The notes under the pieces: generated by a model | What the model was told of the DNA's origin: nothing | Seen by the model: only the letters and a program-made list of their open reading frames with translations | The model's database searches: none | In this document: positions 52,490 through 63,200 of the stretch, piece after piece | Layout of the letters: each line of letters begins with the position of its first letter | Position numbering within the stretch: position 1 is the first letter of the stretch | NCBI RefSeq assembly: GCF_004331415.1 | Contig: NZ_SJOP01000023.1 | Coordinates: 17,857-81,856 of the forward strand | DNA length: 64,000 bases | Origin: Kosakonia quasisacchari | GTDB taxonomy: Bacteria; Pseudomonadota; Gammaproteobacteria; Enterobacterales; Enterobacteriaceae | Reading direction: 5' to 3' | Translations under genes and position numbers: made by a program

Positions 52490-52510
52490 ATAGGTGTTTA
52501 CAGCATCTTT

Positions 52511-53419
52511 TTAACGTTCTGTCGAAATGCTCAAGGCAGCAAACTCCCCCTGCAACCACTGTTTAAACTGCTGCACATCTTGCCGCTCCGCTTTCTCGCG
52601 GCTGGTCACAAAGTAATAATTCCCGCCGGGTAATTTGCCGGGTAACGCGGCGCGCAGCAGCTTCTGCGCCAGCGCATTCTGGATCAGCAACTCGCTGGCG
52701 AGCAGCACGCCCTGTCCGGCTATCGCCGCCTGAATCGCGTGCGTCTCATCATCAAATCGAATGCCGGATTGCACCGGTAAATCTACCGGGCCAAACGCCG
52801 CTTGCCAGTGCTTCCAGTCCGGTTCCGGCGTCGGTACATGGCGGTTTTCGATATGAAACAGCGTTAAACCCACCAGATCTTGCGGGCGCTTCAGCGCAAG
52901 TTGCGGGCTGGCAACCAATACAAAGCGATCGCGATACAACAACGTGTTATCCAGCGTGTCATCGGCCTGCATGCTGTAACGGATCGCGCAGTCTGCCATT
53001 GCACCGCGCACATCCACCAAGTCGGTGCTGCTGTGCAGACGCAGTTCCAGTTCAGGATGCTGTTGATGCAGTGAAGGAAGGCGCGGCACCAGCCAGTTGG
53101 TCAGGAAGTTGGAGGTGGTGCTTAAGGTCAAAGCTCCCGGCTGACTGGCGCTGTCGATGGCGTCCACCGCTTCGCGTAGCGTGGCAAACATATTTCCCGA
53201 CGCGCGAAACAGGATCTCTCCGGCAGCCGTTAACGTGACACTGCGCGCCGAACGGTTAAACAGCCGTTGATTCAAAGACGCTTCCAGCACACGGATCTGA
53301 TGACTGATTGCCGTTGGCGTCACGCCAATCTCTTCCGCCGCCGCTTTAAAACTGGCATGGCGGGCAACGGCATCAAAAGCGCGAATAGCGGAAAGTGGCG
53401 GTAAACGGCGTGTACGCAT
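52511..53419 (-). CDS. LysR-family regulator (GcvA-type) divergent from an MFS exporter
   Basis: This 302-aa LysR protein begins with the GcvA-type N-terminus PPLSAIRAFDAVARHASFKAAAEEIGVTPTAISHQIRVLEASL (helix-turn-helix at about 20-60). It is divergent from a DHA2-type transporter with about 130 bases between starts, so it probably controls it. Effector unknown. Confidence 0.9.
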   Translation of the reverse strand: MRTRRLPPLSAIRAFDAVARHASFKAAAEEIGVTPTAISHQIRVLEASLNQRLFNRSARSVTLTAAGEILFRASGNMFATLREAVDAIDSASQPGALTLSTTSNFLTNWLVPRLPSLHQQHPELELRLHSSTDLVDVRGAMADCAIRYSMQADDTLDNTLLYRDRFVLVASPQLALKRPQDLVGLTLFHIENRHVPTPEPDWKHWQAAFGPVDLPVQSGIRFDDETHAIQAAIAGQGVLLASELLIQNALAQKLLRAALPGKLPGGNYYFVTSREKAERQDVQQFKQWLQGEFAALSISTER

Positions 53420-53548
53420 AGCTGAATTTAACTCATCTTTTGCTGAAAAATATGACTTTACCTGACCTACAAAGCAGAGCGTAGCCTGTTATTCAACGGG
53501 AATAACCATGAATGCTATTCATCTTTCGCAGATTAACAGGAAAACCTC

Positions 53549-54901
53549 ATGACGCAACTCAACACACTGACTGCGCGCACTTCAACGCGCTATGTTGCGC
53601 TACTGGCCCCCGGCATCGCCCAGGCGCTGATCGCGCTGGATTACGCCATTGTCTACGTTGCACTGCCGACGCTGGCGCACGATTTACAGCTCTCGCTTAG
53701 CGCGATGCAGTGGGTGGTGTCGCTATACGGCCTGACCTTCGCCGCGCTGCTGTTGCTCGGCGGAAACCTGTGCGATCGCTTTGGCGCACGGCGCATTTTC
53801 AGCATCGGTATGACGCTGTTTTTACTGGCATCCACCCTCGGCGGGCTGGCACACAGTGGCGAACTGTTGCTGATTGCCCGCGCCGGGCAAGGCATCGCCG
53901 CCGCGCTGCTGCAACCGGCAGTGCTGGCGCTGATCGGGCAGCGCTTTCACGGAGAGTCGCACCACCGCGCACTGGCAATCTGGAGCGCGATTGGCGCATT
54001 CGGGCTGGTGGCAGGCGTGGCGCTCGGCGGCGTACTGACAACGCTAAGCTGGCGGGCAATCTTCTTTATCAACCTGCCGCCAGGCTTGCTGGCGCTGTGG
54101 TGGGTGAAGCGCGATTTTCAACATCTGATCCCGCAAAGTGAAACGCAACGCTCCGGCATTGGCGCGCTGGTTGGCTGCACGGCCGCCGGCGCGCTGGTAT
54201 GGGCGTTAATGCGCTATGGCGAAACGGGCGCAGCAGATTTTGTCGCCAACCGGTTGGCGGCGGCGATGTTGCTGCTGTTTATTTTGCATGAACGCTTTGC
54301 CCCGCAACCGCTGTTATCACGCGCCTTGCGCAATCTGCCAGGCTTACAAAGTGGCTGGCTGAGCAGCGCCTGTTATATGGCGAGCGTCGGTAGCCAGTTC
54401 TACACCATGACACTGTTGTGGCAACAGACATTACAGCTCGATGCCGTCACCACCGGTCTGCTGTTTACGCCGCTGGCGCTGCTGATTGTCACGGGCAACG
54501 CACTCTACACCCGGCTAACAGCGCGTTATGCCAGCGCAAAAGTGCTGATGGCGGGATTTGCCAGCGCTGCGCTTGGCCTGTGGCTGCTTGCCATTTCGCT
54601 GGAAGCGCCGCTCTCACCCGCGTTTATGCTCGGCATTGCACTGAGCGGTATTGGCCACGGCCTGATTTACCCAGCAATGTTTGCCGTGGGACTAACGGCA
54701 GTGCCAGCGCACCAGCAGGGTCGCGCCAGTGCACTGATGATTACCAGCCAGTACATCGCCGGGGCGATGATGCTCGCGATCATTTCCGTGCTGCTGGGCG
54801 CGAAGCCGGATTTAACCGCGTGGTCAACCGTGTTTCATCTGCTGTGCGGCGCAGCAGTGGCGGGAATATTGATCGCACTCTGCGCACGAGAGCACCGTTA
54901 G
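53549..54901 (+). CDS. DHA2-type MFS drug/metabolite exporter
   Basis: This 450-aa major facilitator protein has about 12-14 spans and the antiporter motif C-like segment ALGGVLTTLSWRAIFFINLPPGLLALWW typical of DHA2 members. TM1-2 shows ALDYAIVYVALPTLAHDL and the cytoplasmic loop GGNLCDRFGARRIF (motif A). ATG 53549 follows AGGAAAACCTC. It is divergent from its LysR regulator. Substrate unknown. Confidence 0.88.
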   Translation: MTQLNTLTARTSTRYVALLAPGIAQALIALDYAIVYVALPTLAHDLQLSLSAMQWVVSLYGLTFAALLLLGGNLCDRFGARRIFSIGMTLFLLASTLGGLAHSGELLLIARAGQGIAAALLQPAVLALIGQRFHGESHHRALAIWSAIGAFGLVAGVALGGVLTTLSWRAIFFINLPPGLLALWWVKRDFQHLIPQSETQRSGIGALVGCTAAGALVWALMRYGETGAADFVANRLAAAMLLLFILHERFAPQPLLSRALRNLPGLQSGWLSSACYMASVGSQFYTMTLLWQQTLQLDAVTTGLLFTPLALLIVTGNALYTRLTARYASAKVLMAGFASAALGLWLLAISLEAPLSPAFMLGIALSGIGHGLIYPAMFAVGLTAVPAHQQGRASALMITSQYIAGAMMLAIISVLLGAKPDLTAWSTVFHLLCGAAVAGILIALCAREHR

Positions 54902-54906
54902 CGCAG

Positions 54907-55527
54907 TTACGGCTTACTCCACTTCTCGCAAAATGCTTCGATGTGCCCATCCTGAAAATCAGCCAGCCGCTCGATGATGGTTTCCAGCGGCCAGTCCCAC
55001 CAGGCAATCTGCTGCAACCGATGGCCGATGTGCGGCGAGAAGCGCAAGCGGATTGTTTTTGCCGGGACGCCGCCGACGATGGTGTAAGGAGGGACATTTT
55101 TACTCACCACCGCACCGGCGGCGATCACCGCGCCGTCACCCACGGTGACGCCAGGTAACACAATGGCCGCATGGCCGATCCAAACATCATTGCCAATGAT
55201 GACGCTGTCGCCACGGCGGCGCACAAAAAAGTCGTGATCGCGCGTGGCGCTGGCAGAGTAGTACTCCGGGCAATAGGTGATGCGATGTTGGGACGGGCGC
55301 TCCATCGGATGATTGGGCGCGCCGATACGCACGTTGTTGGCAATCGCCACAAATTTACCGATCTGCGCATCGGCGACGGTGCAATATTCCCCCAGATAGG
55401 AGAAATCCCCCAGCGAGGCGTATTCCATCAGGCTGTTGGCCAGCACTTCACACTGCTGGCCAATTTTGCATTCGCGTATGCGCACGCTGGGGTCTATCCA
55501 GGTTTCGGCGAGTTTTACGAGCTTCAT
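54907..55527 (-). CDS. Hexapeptide-repeat acyltransferase (DapH/DapD/GlmU-related, phosphonate-associated type)
   Basis: This 206-aa left-handed beta-helix protein has many hexad repeats (VRIRECKIGQQCEVLANS; IGKFVAIANNVRIGAPNHPMERPS; VIIGNDVWIGHAAIVLPGVTVGDGAVIAAGAVVSKNVPPYTIVGGVPAKTIR) and the catalytic-type His in GAPNHPMERPSQH. It closely follows the hexapeptide transferases linked to phosphonate (phn) clusters and CatB-like xenobiotic acetyltransferases. No phn genes are in the window, so its substrate here is open. It is convergent with the MFS gene, 5 bases away. Confidence 0.85.
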   Translation of the reverse strand: MKLVKLAETWIDPSVRIRECKIGQQCEVLANSLMEYASLGDFSYLGEYCTVADAQIGKFVAIANNVRIGAPNHPMERPSQHRITYCPEYYSASATRDHDFFVRRRGDSVIIGNDVWIGHAAIVLPGVTVGDGAVIAAGAVVSKNVPPYTIVGGVPAKTIRLRFSPHIGHRLQQIAWWDWPLETIIERLADFQDGHIEAFCEKWSKP

Positions 55528-55895
55528 CGGTGGTTTTCCTCATGACAGATCGCGCTACTGTATGCCGGTTCTGTGTAGGGAAAATGACGGGGAAACTGGA
55601 CACATTTAACGGCGTTACGATGTGGTGGTGGTGAAATGCAGAGAGAGGGATTTTGGGTCAGGGTCACTCTCAGAGTATTATAAAGCCCCCTCTTATTGGT
55701 CTCTCGCTGTTTATTTGGTAAGTAAATATAGTGATAGTTCCCTTGAAGACTGGAATATATATTTGAAGAGTCAGTGAATTGCCATGGGATAATCCAGACA
55801 CTTTCGAACCATTAATAATATTGGTTTCGCTTTCCACTCTTGCATGGCATAACAGTATCTACGTTTACTCATTATTTATTGTGACTTATTTCAAG
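55528..55895. other. AT-rich intergenic stretch before the CDI tail
   Basis: About 370 bases of low GC content with no gene that can be supported. A hairpin (TGTGACTT-ATTTC-AAGTCACA, 55880-55900) overlaps the stop of the orphan immunity-like gene. Confidence 0.5.
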
Positions 55896-56246
55896 TCACA
55901 TAATTAGCACACTACTGTTGACTACCACATGGGGCCTTATACGCATTTCTATTCTGGTAAGAAATTCTCCATGGTGGCTTTCAACATATAAATACTCTCC
56001 CGATTTGTCATTTCTTATCGAAAATGAGCTCACGCCCTCAATATAGCTGTGGGCATTTTCGTGCTGACCACTTCTAAGATTATATTGAATCCAACCGGCA
56101 ATGATACTGTATGAAAATTTAACGCAACAGCCATAGCCGTCACTATATTCATATAAAAAGCTACCAGCATCTTTATCCAAGCAAACAGGAGTACTCTCAA
56201 AAAAAGCCAGAAGCTCTAATTCATCAGGACTACTTTCAATAAACAT
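55896..56246 (-). CDS. Putative orphan immunity protein of the CDI locus
   Basis: This 116-aa acidic protein has low GC and a GGAG ribosome site 10 bases before ATG 56246. No family is recognised. It lies downstream of cdiA-cdiI, behind an IS3-type fragment and a start-less reading frame that could be the tail of a displaced toxin. Orphan toxin-immunity modules of this layout are well known at cdi loci. The size and acidic character suit an immunity protein, but this is inference from context. Confidence 0.55.
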   Translation of the reverse strand: MFIESSPDELELLAFFESTPVCLDKDAGSFLYEYSDGYGCCVKFSYSIIAGWIQYNLRSGQHENAHSYIEGVSSFSIRNDKSGEYLYVESHHGEFLTRIEMRIRPHVVVNSSVLIM

Positions 56247-56303
56247 TATTTCTTAACTCCATTTTTGGAAATGATAATGATAAATTTTCGGATTCATTCC
56301 CAA

Positions 56304-56450
56304 TCATAAATATTTTCTGGCATAGTGTTGCTTTATCAGAAGGCCCAATGAAAAAAGTCTCTGAGCAGGCAAACCATTCATTTTTTCTCTATGTTCACCT
56401 AAAGCAAAACCTGATGGGATCGTTTTGACGTATTGCTTATGGAGATACTT
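56304..56450 (-). pseudogene. Start-less 48-codon frame, possible orphan CdiA toxin tail
   Basis: On the minus strand an open frame of 48 codons (containing TIPSGFALGEHREKMNGLPA) ends at TGA 56304-56306, 57 bases upstream of the orphan immunity-like gene. It has no suitable start codon near its beginning. A displaced cdiA 3' end would look like this. The frame is short and could be chance. Confidence 0.35.
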
Positions 56451-56484
56451 TTAAAAAACATCCTTTCAAGACGGGTGCAATGGC

Positions 56485-56553
56485 TTAGCCGCGATCAACA
56501 ACCGACTTTATCGATTCAACTTTAAACTCTTCGGAGTAACGTTTACTGCTCAC
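56485..56553 (-). pseudogene. IS3-family transposase OrfA fragment
   Basis: GTG followed by codons for SSKRYSEEFKVESIKSVVDRG then a stop. This is the N-terminal start of an IS3-family OrfA (helix-turn-helix of the KRYxEEFKxEAVKQVVDRG type). The remainder of the element is missing, so only a left-end fragment survives. The inverted repeat next to it (56553-56597) may be part of the element end. Confidence 0.65.
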
Positions 56554-56731
56554 AGACACCTCTCTTTAAGTCATCTGAAATGACACTGAGGTGTCTGTTA
56601 AACCAATGGCGATTCAGAATGGGCAGAGATGCATACGTTAAAACTGTAATTTATCAAGCCGGGAAAGCCCACCTGGATAATAGTAAAAACCTCCATAATA
56701 ATTTGAGATTCTTTTAAAGAGTAGCGATTTC

Positions 56732-57226
56732 TTACCTTTCCTTTCGGATCAAAGAATCATACTCACCAAAATCGGGGAATGTATCATAATTCCCTGCCAC
56801 ATCGACCATTGTTTGACTCTCTTCTAGTTTATAGGGATGGAACTGTTCTTCTCTTACTACAGTGCTACCATCTTCGTTAAAAATATATGTTGTACCATGC
56901 AACACATTCAATATACCTGCACCTTCTCCATCACGCTCAGCAAACTCTCGATAAATAGCCATTGATAAAAACAAACGATCGTCATCAATTATTTTAAAAT
57001 TATATAGCAAATACTCTTGTAAGTTTTCATTTAGAAAACTTACCCCAACCCATCCTTTGTTTTTCATTACTTCAATAAAACATGATGGTGTAGAATCTGA
57101 ACCAATGAGTGCGGTATAAGACTCACCAGCAATATGTTTTTTATATGCTTTCTTTTCTAACCATATATCTATTGGTTTGTTTTTTGCCCTAAACCATGAT
57201 TTACAATAAAACACATCTTGCTTCAT
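56732..57226 (-). CDS. cdiI: CdiI-type immunity protein, cognate of the CdiA toxin
   Basis: This 164-aa protein is coded by AT-rich DNA unlike the flanking regions. Its start overlaps the cdiA stop by 4 bases (ATGA), so the two are translationally coupled in the usual cdiA-cdiI order. It has no signal peptide, as expected for a cytoplasmic immunity protein that binds the incoming toxin domain. No family is recognised. The immunity role rests on position, size and coupling. Confidence 0.75.
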   Translation of the reverse strand: MKQDVFYCKSWFRAKNKPIDIWLEKKAYKKHIAGESYTALIGSDSTPSCFIEVMKNKGWVGVSFLNENLQEYLLYNFKIIDDDRLFLSMAIYREFAERDGEGAGILNVLHGTTYIFNEDGSTVVREEQFHPYKLEESQTMVDVAGNYDTFPDFGEYDSLIRKER

Positions 57227-60200
57227 TGATAAACTTTCCCATTTGTATCACGTATTACCACTCCAGCCTTATCTGCTGCGTTCAAAACCGCTTGTGGAAT
57301 GGGTTTTACCTGAGGAGGAACTTCTAAAATATTAGTCCCACGCAGCGTATCACCAGCCAATGCCCCACTTGATGGGACTTTAGCAATGGTCGCGCCTACA
57401 GGATACTTATTCACAGCTTCCCGAATGTAACTGGTCGCCGTCGCCTCTTTGATATCAGCAAATTGTGTGAACTTACGTGACACTATCTCACCTGTAGTTG
57501 GGTTATACGAATCTAGACGATAATAACCGTTTCCGTTGGGTTTGTTCACATACAGTTCTTTGTATGGATAATTTTTATACTGCTCTAAGTTAAACTTATT
57601 ACCAGCCTGAAGATCCTGCAACCATACAGGCTTCGCAGAATTCACCGTTGCGCCAACGCCCCCGGGGGTTGTAACTTCAGGAGTTGCCGAACTATTACCC
57701 GTTGTTGGGTTTTTCGAACCTCTAGCGCCTTTAGCCCCGCCAATTAACAATGGCAGAGTCGCCGCCATGGCCTGTGCAACTTCCTTATTAGCCCCCATGG
57801 CTTCAAACCGTTCAGTCCAGCCAGAATTCGCTAAAATGCCCTGGGCTTCAATGCCTTGGGCATACATAGGTGTCAGAGCATCCCTGAAATCATCGGGTAA
57901 CGTGCCATCCGCAGCCATATGTTTGATCATTGCGTCGAATGCTGGCCACTGCTCAACCAGATAGCCAAACTTCTCCTTGCATTGCTTTGGAGCCGTTGTG
58001 CAAAGGGTTGCTATATCGACCTGCTGCTCTGCATTGAGCGTGATCATGTCTCTAATAACGGCTTCGCAACTAGCTCCCTGGCAGGTTCTGGCTCTCTCGG
58101 CAAACCCACTCAGTTGATTGGTACTCAGCACATTATTCTCAACAGTTGTCTTACCCGCTTGTGCCGCAGTTATCACACTCGCACTGTTATCTCCCACCAG
58201 TCCGCCAGCAAGCCCCGAAGCCAGTGTCGCCAGCGCTGACACTGTTTGTTTCTCTTCCTCACTCAGTTCAGATGTGTTTTTACCAAAACCATCCTTCGCG
58301 ATCCTACCGGCAAGCTCGCCCACCGCAGCTCCGGTCGCTGCTGAGGCCGCGTCTTTACCTATTGCCGCAGCAAGTGCGGCGTTCACAACTGCATGAGCCA
58401 GCACTCGTCCCTTAATATCCTTTTCCGGGATCGCACTGGCGATAGCATTGGCAATATATGGCGCGGCACCTCCAGCTATCGCGGCTTTAATATCTCCGCC
58501 AGCCAGCGCCTGCATGACCGCCGTTGCTGCCGTGATCGCACGTTGGGTGCTTTGCCCTGTCCCCATACCCGATTTGGTAAATTCATCGTTATAGAACGTC
58601 TGATACATCTGGTCCTGGATGGTTTTATCCGTGACCTCTTTTTTGTCCTTCTCCAGCTCTTTGATAGCTGCGACACGGTCGCCATCCGTCGCTGTTGCCA
58701 TTCGTTCGTTGGCTTTTTTCGTCGCTGTAATATTCCCTTCTGTCCGCACAATATCCGCGACCTGCGTGCCGATCTCGCCGATCATCTGTGCGGTCTGCAG
58801 ACGCCGCTGCTCTTTTTCCTTGTCGAAGATCGGGTCGATGCTGCCGTTGGCATGCTCGGTATCGCGGCTCAGCGTGGCGACATCCTGCTGCTGGCCAGCC
58901 TTGTCGCGGATCACAATCGTGCCGTCGGCCACCGCCGACTGCGTGGTGCCTTCGGCGTGCCCCTTACCGTTCATGCCCGCCAGCATGACATTGGCCATAT
59001 TCCCGAGCACATTGCCGACCATACTGCCGCTGGTGCTGAACCCGGCACCCTGGTGTTCCGTTTTGAAATCCGCTTTGTTGTTGATATCAGCGAAGCCCAG
59101 CGTGCCAGTATCGAGCCGGTTTTTGTCGGCGTCCGCCCGGCTGGCAAGCACTGCGCCGTCCAGTTGCGTGTGGTTGCCCACCGTGACATCAAAGCCACCC
59201 TTGCCCGCGAAGATCCCCGTCTGCTCCTGCACCGAGTCGTAATTGCTCTTCATTTTGTCGCGACTGTAGCTGAAGCTGCCGCCCAGCCCACCACCACCAA
59301 AGGTGTAACTCAGCCCGGCGCTGACGCTCTGCTGTTTGCTGTTGTAGTTATTGCTGTCCTGCAGACTGCTCAGCGTCAGGTCGCGCCCGACCCCGGCTGT
59401 GACTTTATCGCCATTAACCTGCGCACCCTGCAGCAACGTATCGCGACCGCTCTTCAGGGAGACGTTCTGCCCGGCATCCAGCGTGGTCTCATTCCATGTT
59501 GTACCGTTGCCTTTCTCGTTCCCCTTCGACGCGTTCCCACTGGCCGACACCATAAACCCGGCACCATCTTTACCAGCGACAATCCCGACACCAATCGAGC
59601 CACCCTTGCTGGAGTTGCTGCCGGTGGTTTTCTGCGTATCCACCGCGCCCGTCAGGGTGATGTCCCGTGCCGCGTCCAGCGTGAGATCTTTTCCGGCTTT
59701 CAGCTGGCTGCCCGCAATCGTAATATCACCGCTGTTGGCGGCATTGCCTTTGCCGGTGGCGGAGATGGTGAGATCGTTACCTGCATTAAGCGTGCTGCCG
59801 GTGGTGGTGTCCTGCTCGGAATGCGACGTGGATTTCGACGACTGCCCGCCGATAGAAACCATCACGCCAAAGGAGCCGTTCTTGGTTGCATCATCAGAGC
59901 CGGATTTCGCCGCCGCCAGACGTGAAGCCTGCGAGGCCTGAATCCCGGAGAGCACCGCTTTGGTGCCCTGCAATGCCGCGAGGCGACCGTCGCTCTGATC
60001 TTTTGCCGCCATCGCCGTGGAGGCAGCCGTATTCACCACATCGCCCACCGCGCCGGAGAGCGCCAGCGTCAGCCCACTGCTTTTCTGCTCGAATTTCTGA
60101 TCGGTGGTGCGTTTGTCGTGACCCGGATCGACCACCACGCTGTCGCCGCTCAGGGCGAGATCGTTTTTGGCGATAAGGTCGGAACCGCCAACATGCAGTT

Positions 60201-63200
60201 GGTTTCCAGCAGTAACAGTGACATCGCCGCCGTTACTGCCCACGGTGCTCATGCTCTGGCTCTGCGTGGTGCCTTTCTCTTTCAGATCCTGTTTGGTTTT
60301 GCTGGAACCGATGGTGAAACCGATCCCACCGGAGCTCATCAGGCCGCTCTTTTTCTTCTCCTTAAACTGCCAGTTCGAGTCGGTGTTGGTGGCGGCTGTA
60401 ATATCCACGTTATGCGCCGCACTGAGCGCCACATCGCCATCGCCCACCACGGATGAACCTTTCACCAGCAGGTCATGGCCGGATTTCACCGTCACGTTAT
60501 CGCCGCTCAGCAGCGTGCCAGCTTCCCGCGTGGCGCTCTGCTCGGAGATGGTGTGCGTTTTGGTTTTACTGAGGAAGCCGCTTTTGGTTTTGGTCTCTTC
60601 TTTGTAGTGATAATCGCTTTCGGTGGCGGTGGTCAGGTTGACGTCGCGTCCGGCCTGCACGCCGATATCGCCTTTCGCATTGACCTGCGCCGCTTCGGCG
60701 TTCATATCGCGTCCGGCGATAATCGTGGTTCCCGTGCCGCTGGCGATTTCGGTGCCCTGCTGGCGCACCTGCTCGTTAATCACCGTTTTCTTGCTGGCTT
60801 TGTAGCTGTCGCCCTGAGTGGTGGCTTCGGCCAGCAGATTGACATCGCGCCCCGCCTGCATGCCGACCTGTTGTTCAGCCGCCAGCCCGGCGGCGTGTGA
60901 ATTGATGTCCTGGCCTGCGGTGAGTATCAGGTTATTGCCCGCGCTGACGGTGGTGCGATCAAGCCCGGTGCTGTGGTTTTCGCTTTTGCCGTTGCGGGTG
61001 TTATTGCGGGTCTGCTGCGCGTCGAGGTTCAGATCGTTGCCCGCCGACAGCTTCGCGTTTTTCCCGGCGCTGACATCGCTGGCGCTGAGCGTCAGGTCGT
61101 TGCCCGCCTGCATGGCAAGATTGCCACCGGCCGTGATACCGCTTCCCTGATACGACACCTGCTCGCGGCTGGTGGCCGTCTGACGGAGATAACCCGCATT
61201 AAAACCGGACTGGCTGTACGCGTCATTTTTCTCGATCGCGTTAACGGCGATATTGCCACCGGCATCCATCAGCACATCGCCGCCCGCTTTCAGCGTGGCG
61301 CCGGTCAGGGTGATATCTTTACCCGCTGCCAGCGACAGGCCATCGCTGGCGGTAATGCTGGCGATACTGCCAAGCGTGGTGTCTTTGAGGCTGACCGAGC
61401 CATATTTGCTTTTCGCATCCAGCGCGAACTGATCGGCCAGCGTGACGTTATTAATGCTGCCGTCGAGACTCTCCAGCGCCACGGTTTTGCCGCTGATGGT
61501 GGAACTGAGGTTGCTGATATCGCCAATGGCACTGAGACTGACATTGCCGCCCGCTTTCATCAGCGCATCGTTGCTGTTGGTGATCTGCCCGGCGCTCTCC
61601 ACGCTGAGGTTGTTTCGCGCCAGCAGCGTGCCGCCGGTGTTGGTGACATTGCCCCCTTCGAGGCTGACATTGTTCCCGGCAATCACACTGCCGTTATTGA
61701 CCGTGACATCTTTCGGCGACAGGTAGACTTTCGGGATCATCACCGTTTCGCCATTGATGGTGGCGCTTTCCCACCACAGGATGCTGTGGTCGAGCGCGGC
61801 GATTTGATCGGCATTGAGCGCCACACCAAACTGCAGCCCCAGCGACTGCTGGGCGTTAGCGGCGTTATCCATCATGTAACGCATCTGGTCCAGATCGGAG
61901 CCGATACCGTTCAGGTAGCGGTTACCGGTCTGGTTGAGCACGACGTTACTCACATAGCGCGTGTCAAACGCCGCATCGCCGAGGAAGCGGTAATCATGAT
62001 CCGGGTTGAGTTTGATGCGATCCAGCATGTAGGCCGAGCCGAGGAACTGCTTCTCATCGGTATAGGTGCTGCTGGTTTCACGCGGGGCGGCAGACGGCGT
62101 GACGCCGAGCAATTTGTTCAGATCGCCAAACAGCGCCGGATCAAGCTGGCCAAGCCCGTCGAGTTTCGGGTTAACGGTGATGAGGTACGGGCTTTTCGGG
62201 TTAGCCGACACCACAAAGTAGCCGCTGTTGCCGGACGGCAGCGGGTACGCGCTGGTATCAACGGATTTCCCCTGATGCGCGTCGAGTGTGCCAGTGCTGG
62301 TGTTTTTCAGCACCGCACTGGTGACGCCCGCGCTCGCCAGACTGCCCGCGCTGCCAAGGCTGGCGCTGCCTTTCTGCTGGCTGCCGATGTTTGCCAGCGC
62401 GGCTCCATTTGCGCTGGCATTATCCAGTGCGCCGCCGCCGTTAATCTGCTGCAGGGCGTTGTGCAGTTGATCCTGCCACTGCGGGGAGTTGACGGTCACC
62501 GGCCCTGCGGCAAGCGTCTGTTTTGCCACGCTACCGCCAATGCTCTGGTTGCTCAGGGTATTCAGTGACGGCGCGGTGATGGTGCCGCTGACGCCACCGG
62601 CATTTGCGGTCGTACTGGTGTTGCTGATATTACTGCTGAAGTTTGCGCTGACATTGCCACCGGCCTGGATAACGGCGCGGTAGTTCTGGCCATTTGTCGC
62701 TTCGGTTGTCTGCCCGGTTAACTCGTAAAGGAAATAACCATTACGCGATGGGGCGATGTATTCCTTAGTCGACCTTGATGAATCCGTCGTGTACGAATAT
62801 TTGTACGTGAAATATGTCGCAGCAGTTCCATCCTGATAGCTCTGGTTATTGAGATTAGTGCCATATAACGCGATATTACGGGCACCCAGAATATTACTCG
62901 CCTGATTATCCAGTACGTCGGCATACAGAGAAATATCTCGCCCGGAGGTGATGCTACCTGCACCACCACTGGCACTGACAGAAGTATGCGCAATGGATGA
63001 AGCTACTTTTTGGATTTGCTCGTCAACGTCAGGAACATACTGCGAGTTATAGTATGTGACATCGATCTGGCAGGTACAGTTGTGATATTCGTGTGTTTCC
63101 CACTTTTTGATAGTCAGGCCATCAACCGGAAAATCCTGAATACTCAAATATAACTTATCTTTACCAACTCCTGTCTGGGTTGCTGGCTCCGTCCAGCCAG

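Larger units (their letters stand above)
56247..56731. other. CDI spacer with IS and toxin remnants
   Basis: Low-GC stretch of 485 bases containing a start-less reading frame (56304-56450), a truncated IS3-type orfA (56485-56553) and the inverted repeat CAGACACCTC/GAGGTGTCTG (56553-56597). No intact gene is present. Confidence 0.6.

Noticed and set aside
55880..55900. Hairpin TGTGACTT/AAGTCACA as a terminator
   Set aside because: It overlaps the stop codon of the orphan immunity-like gene and lacks a T-tract, so terminator function is not supported.
58393..59925. 510-codon open frame on the plus strand inside cdiA
   Set aside because: It is antisense to the hemagglutinin repeats, has no recognisable domain, and long antisense frames are expected opposite GC-rich repetitive coding DNA.
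60973..62568. 531-codon open frame on the plus strand inside cdiA
   Set aside because: Same reason: mirror of cdiA repeats, no ribosome site of note and no family pattern.
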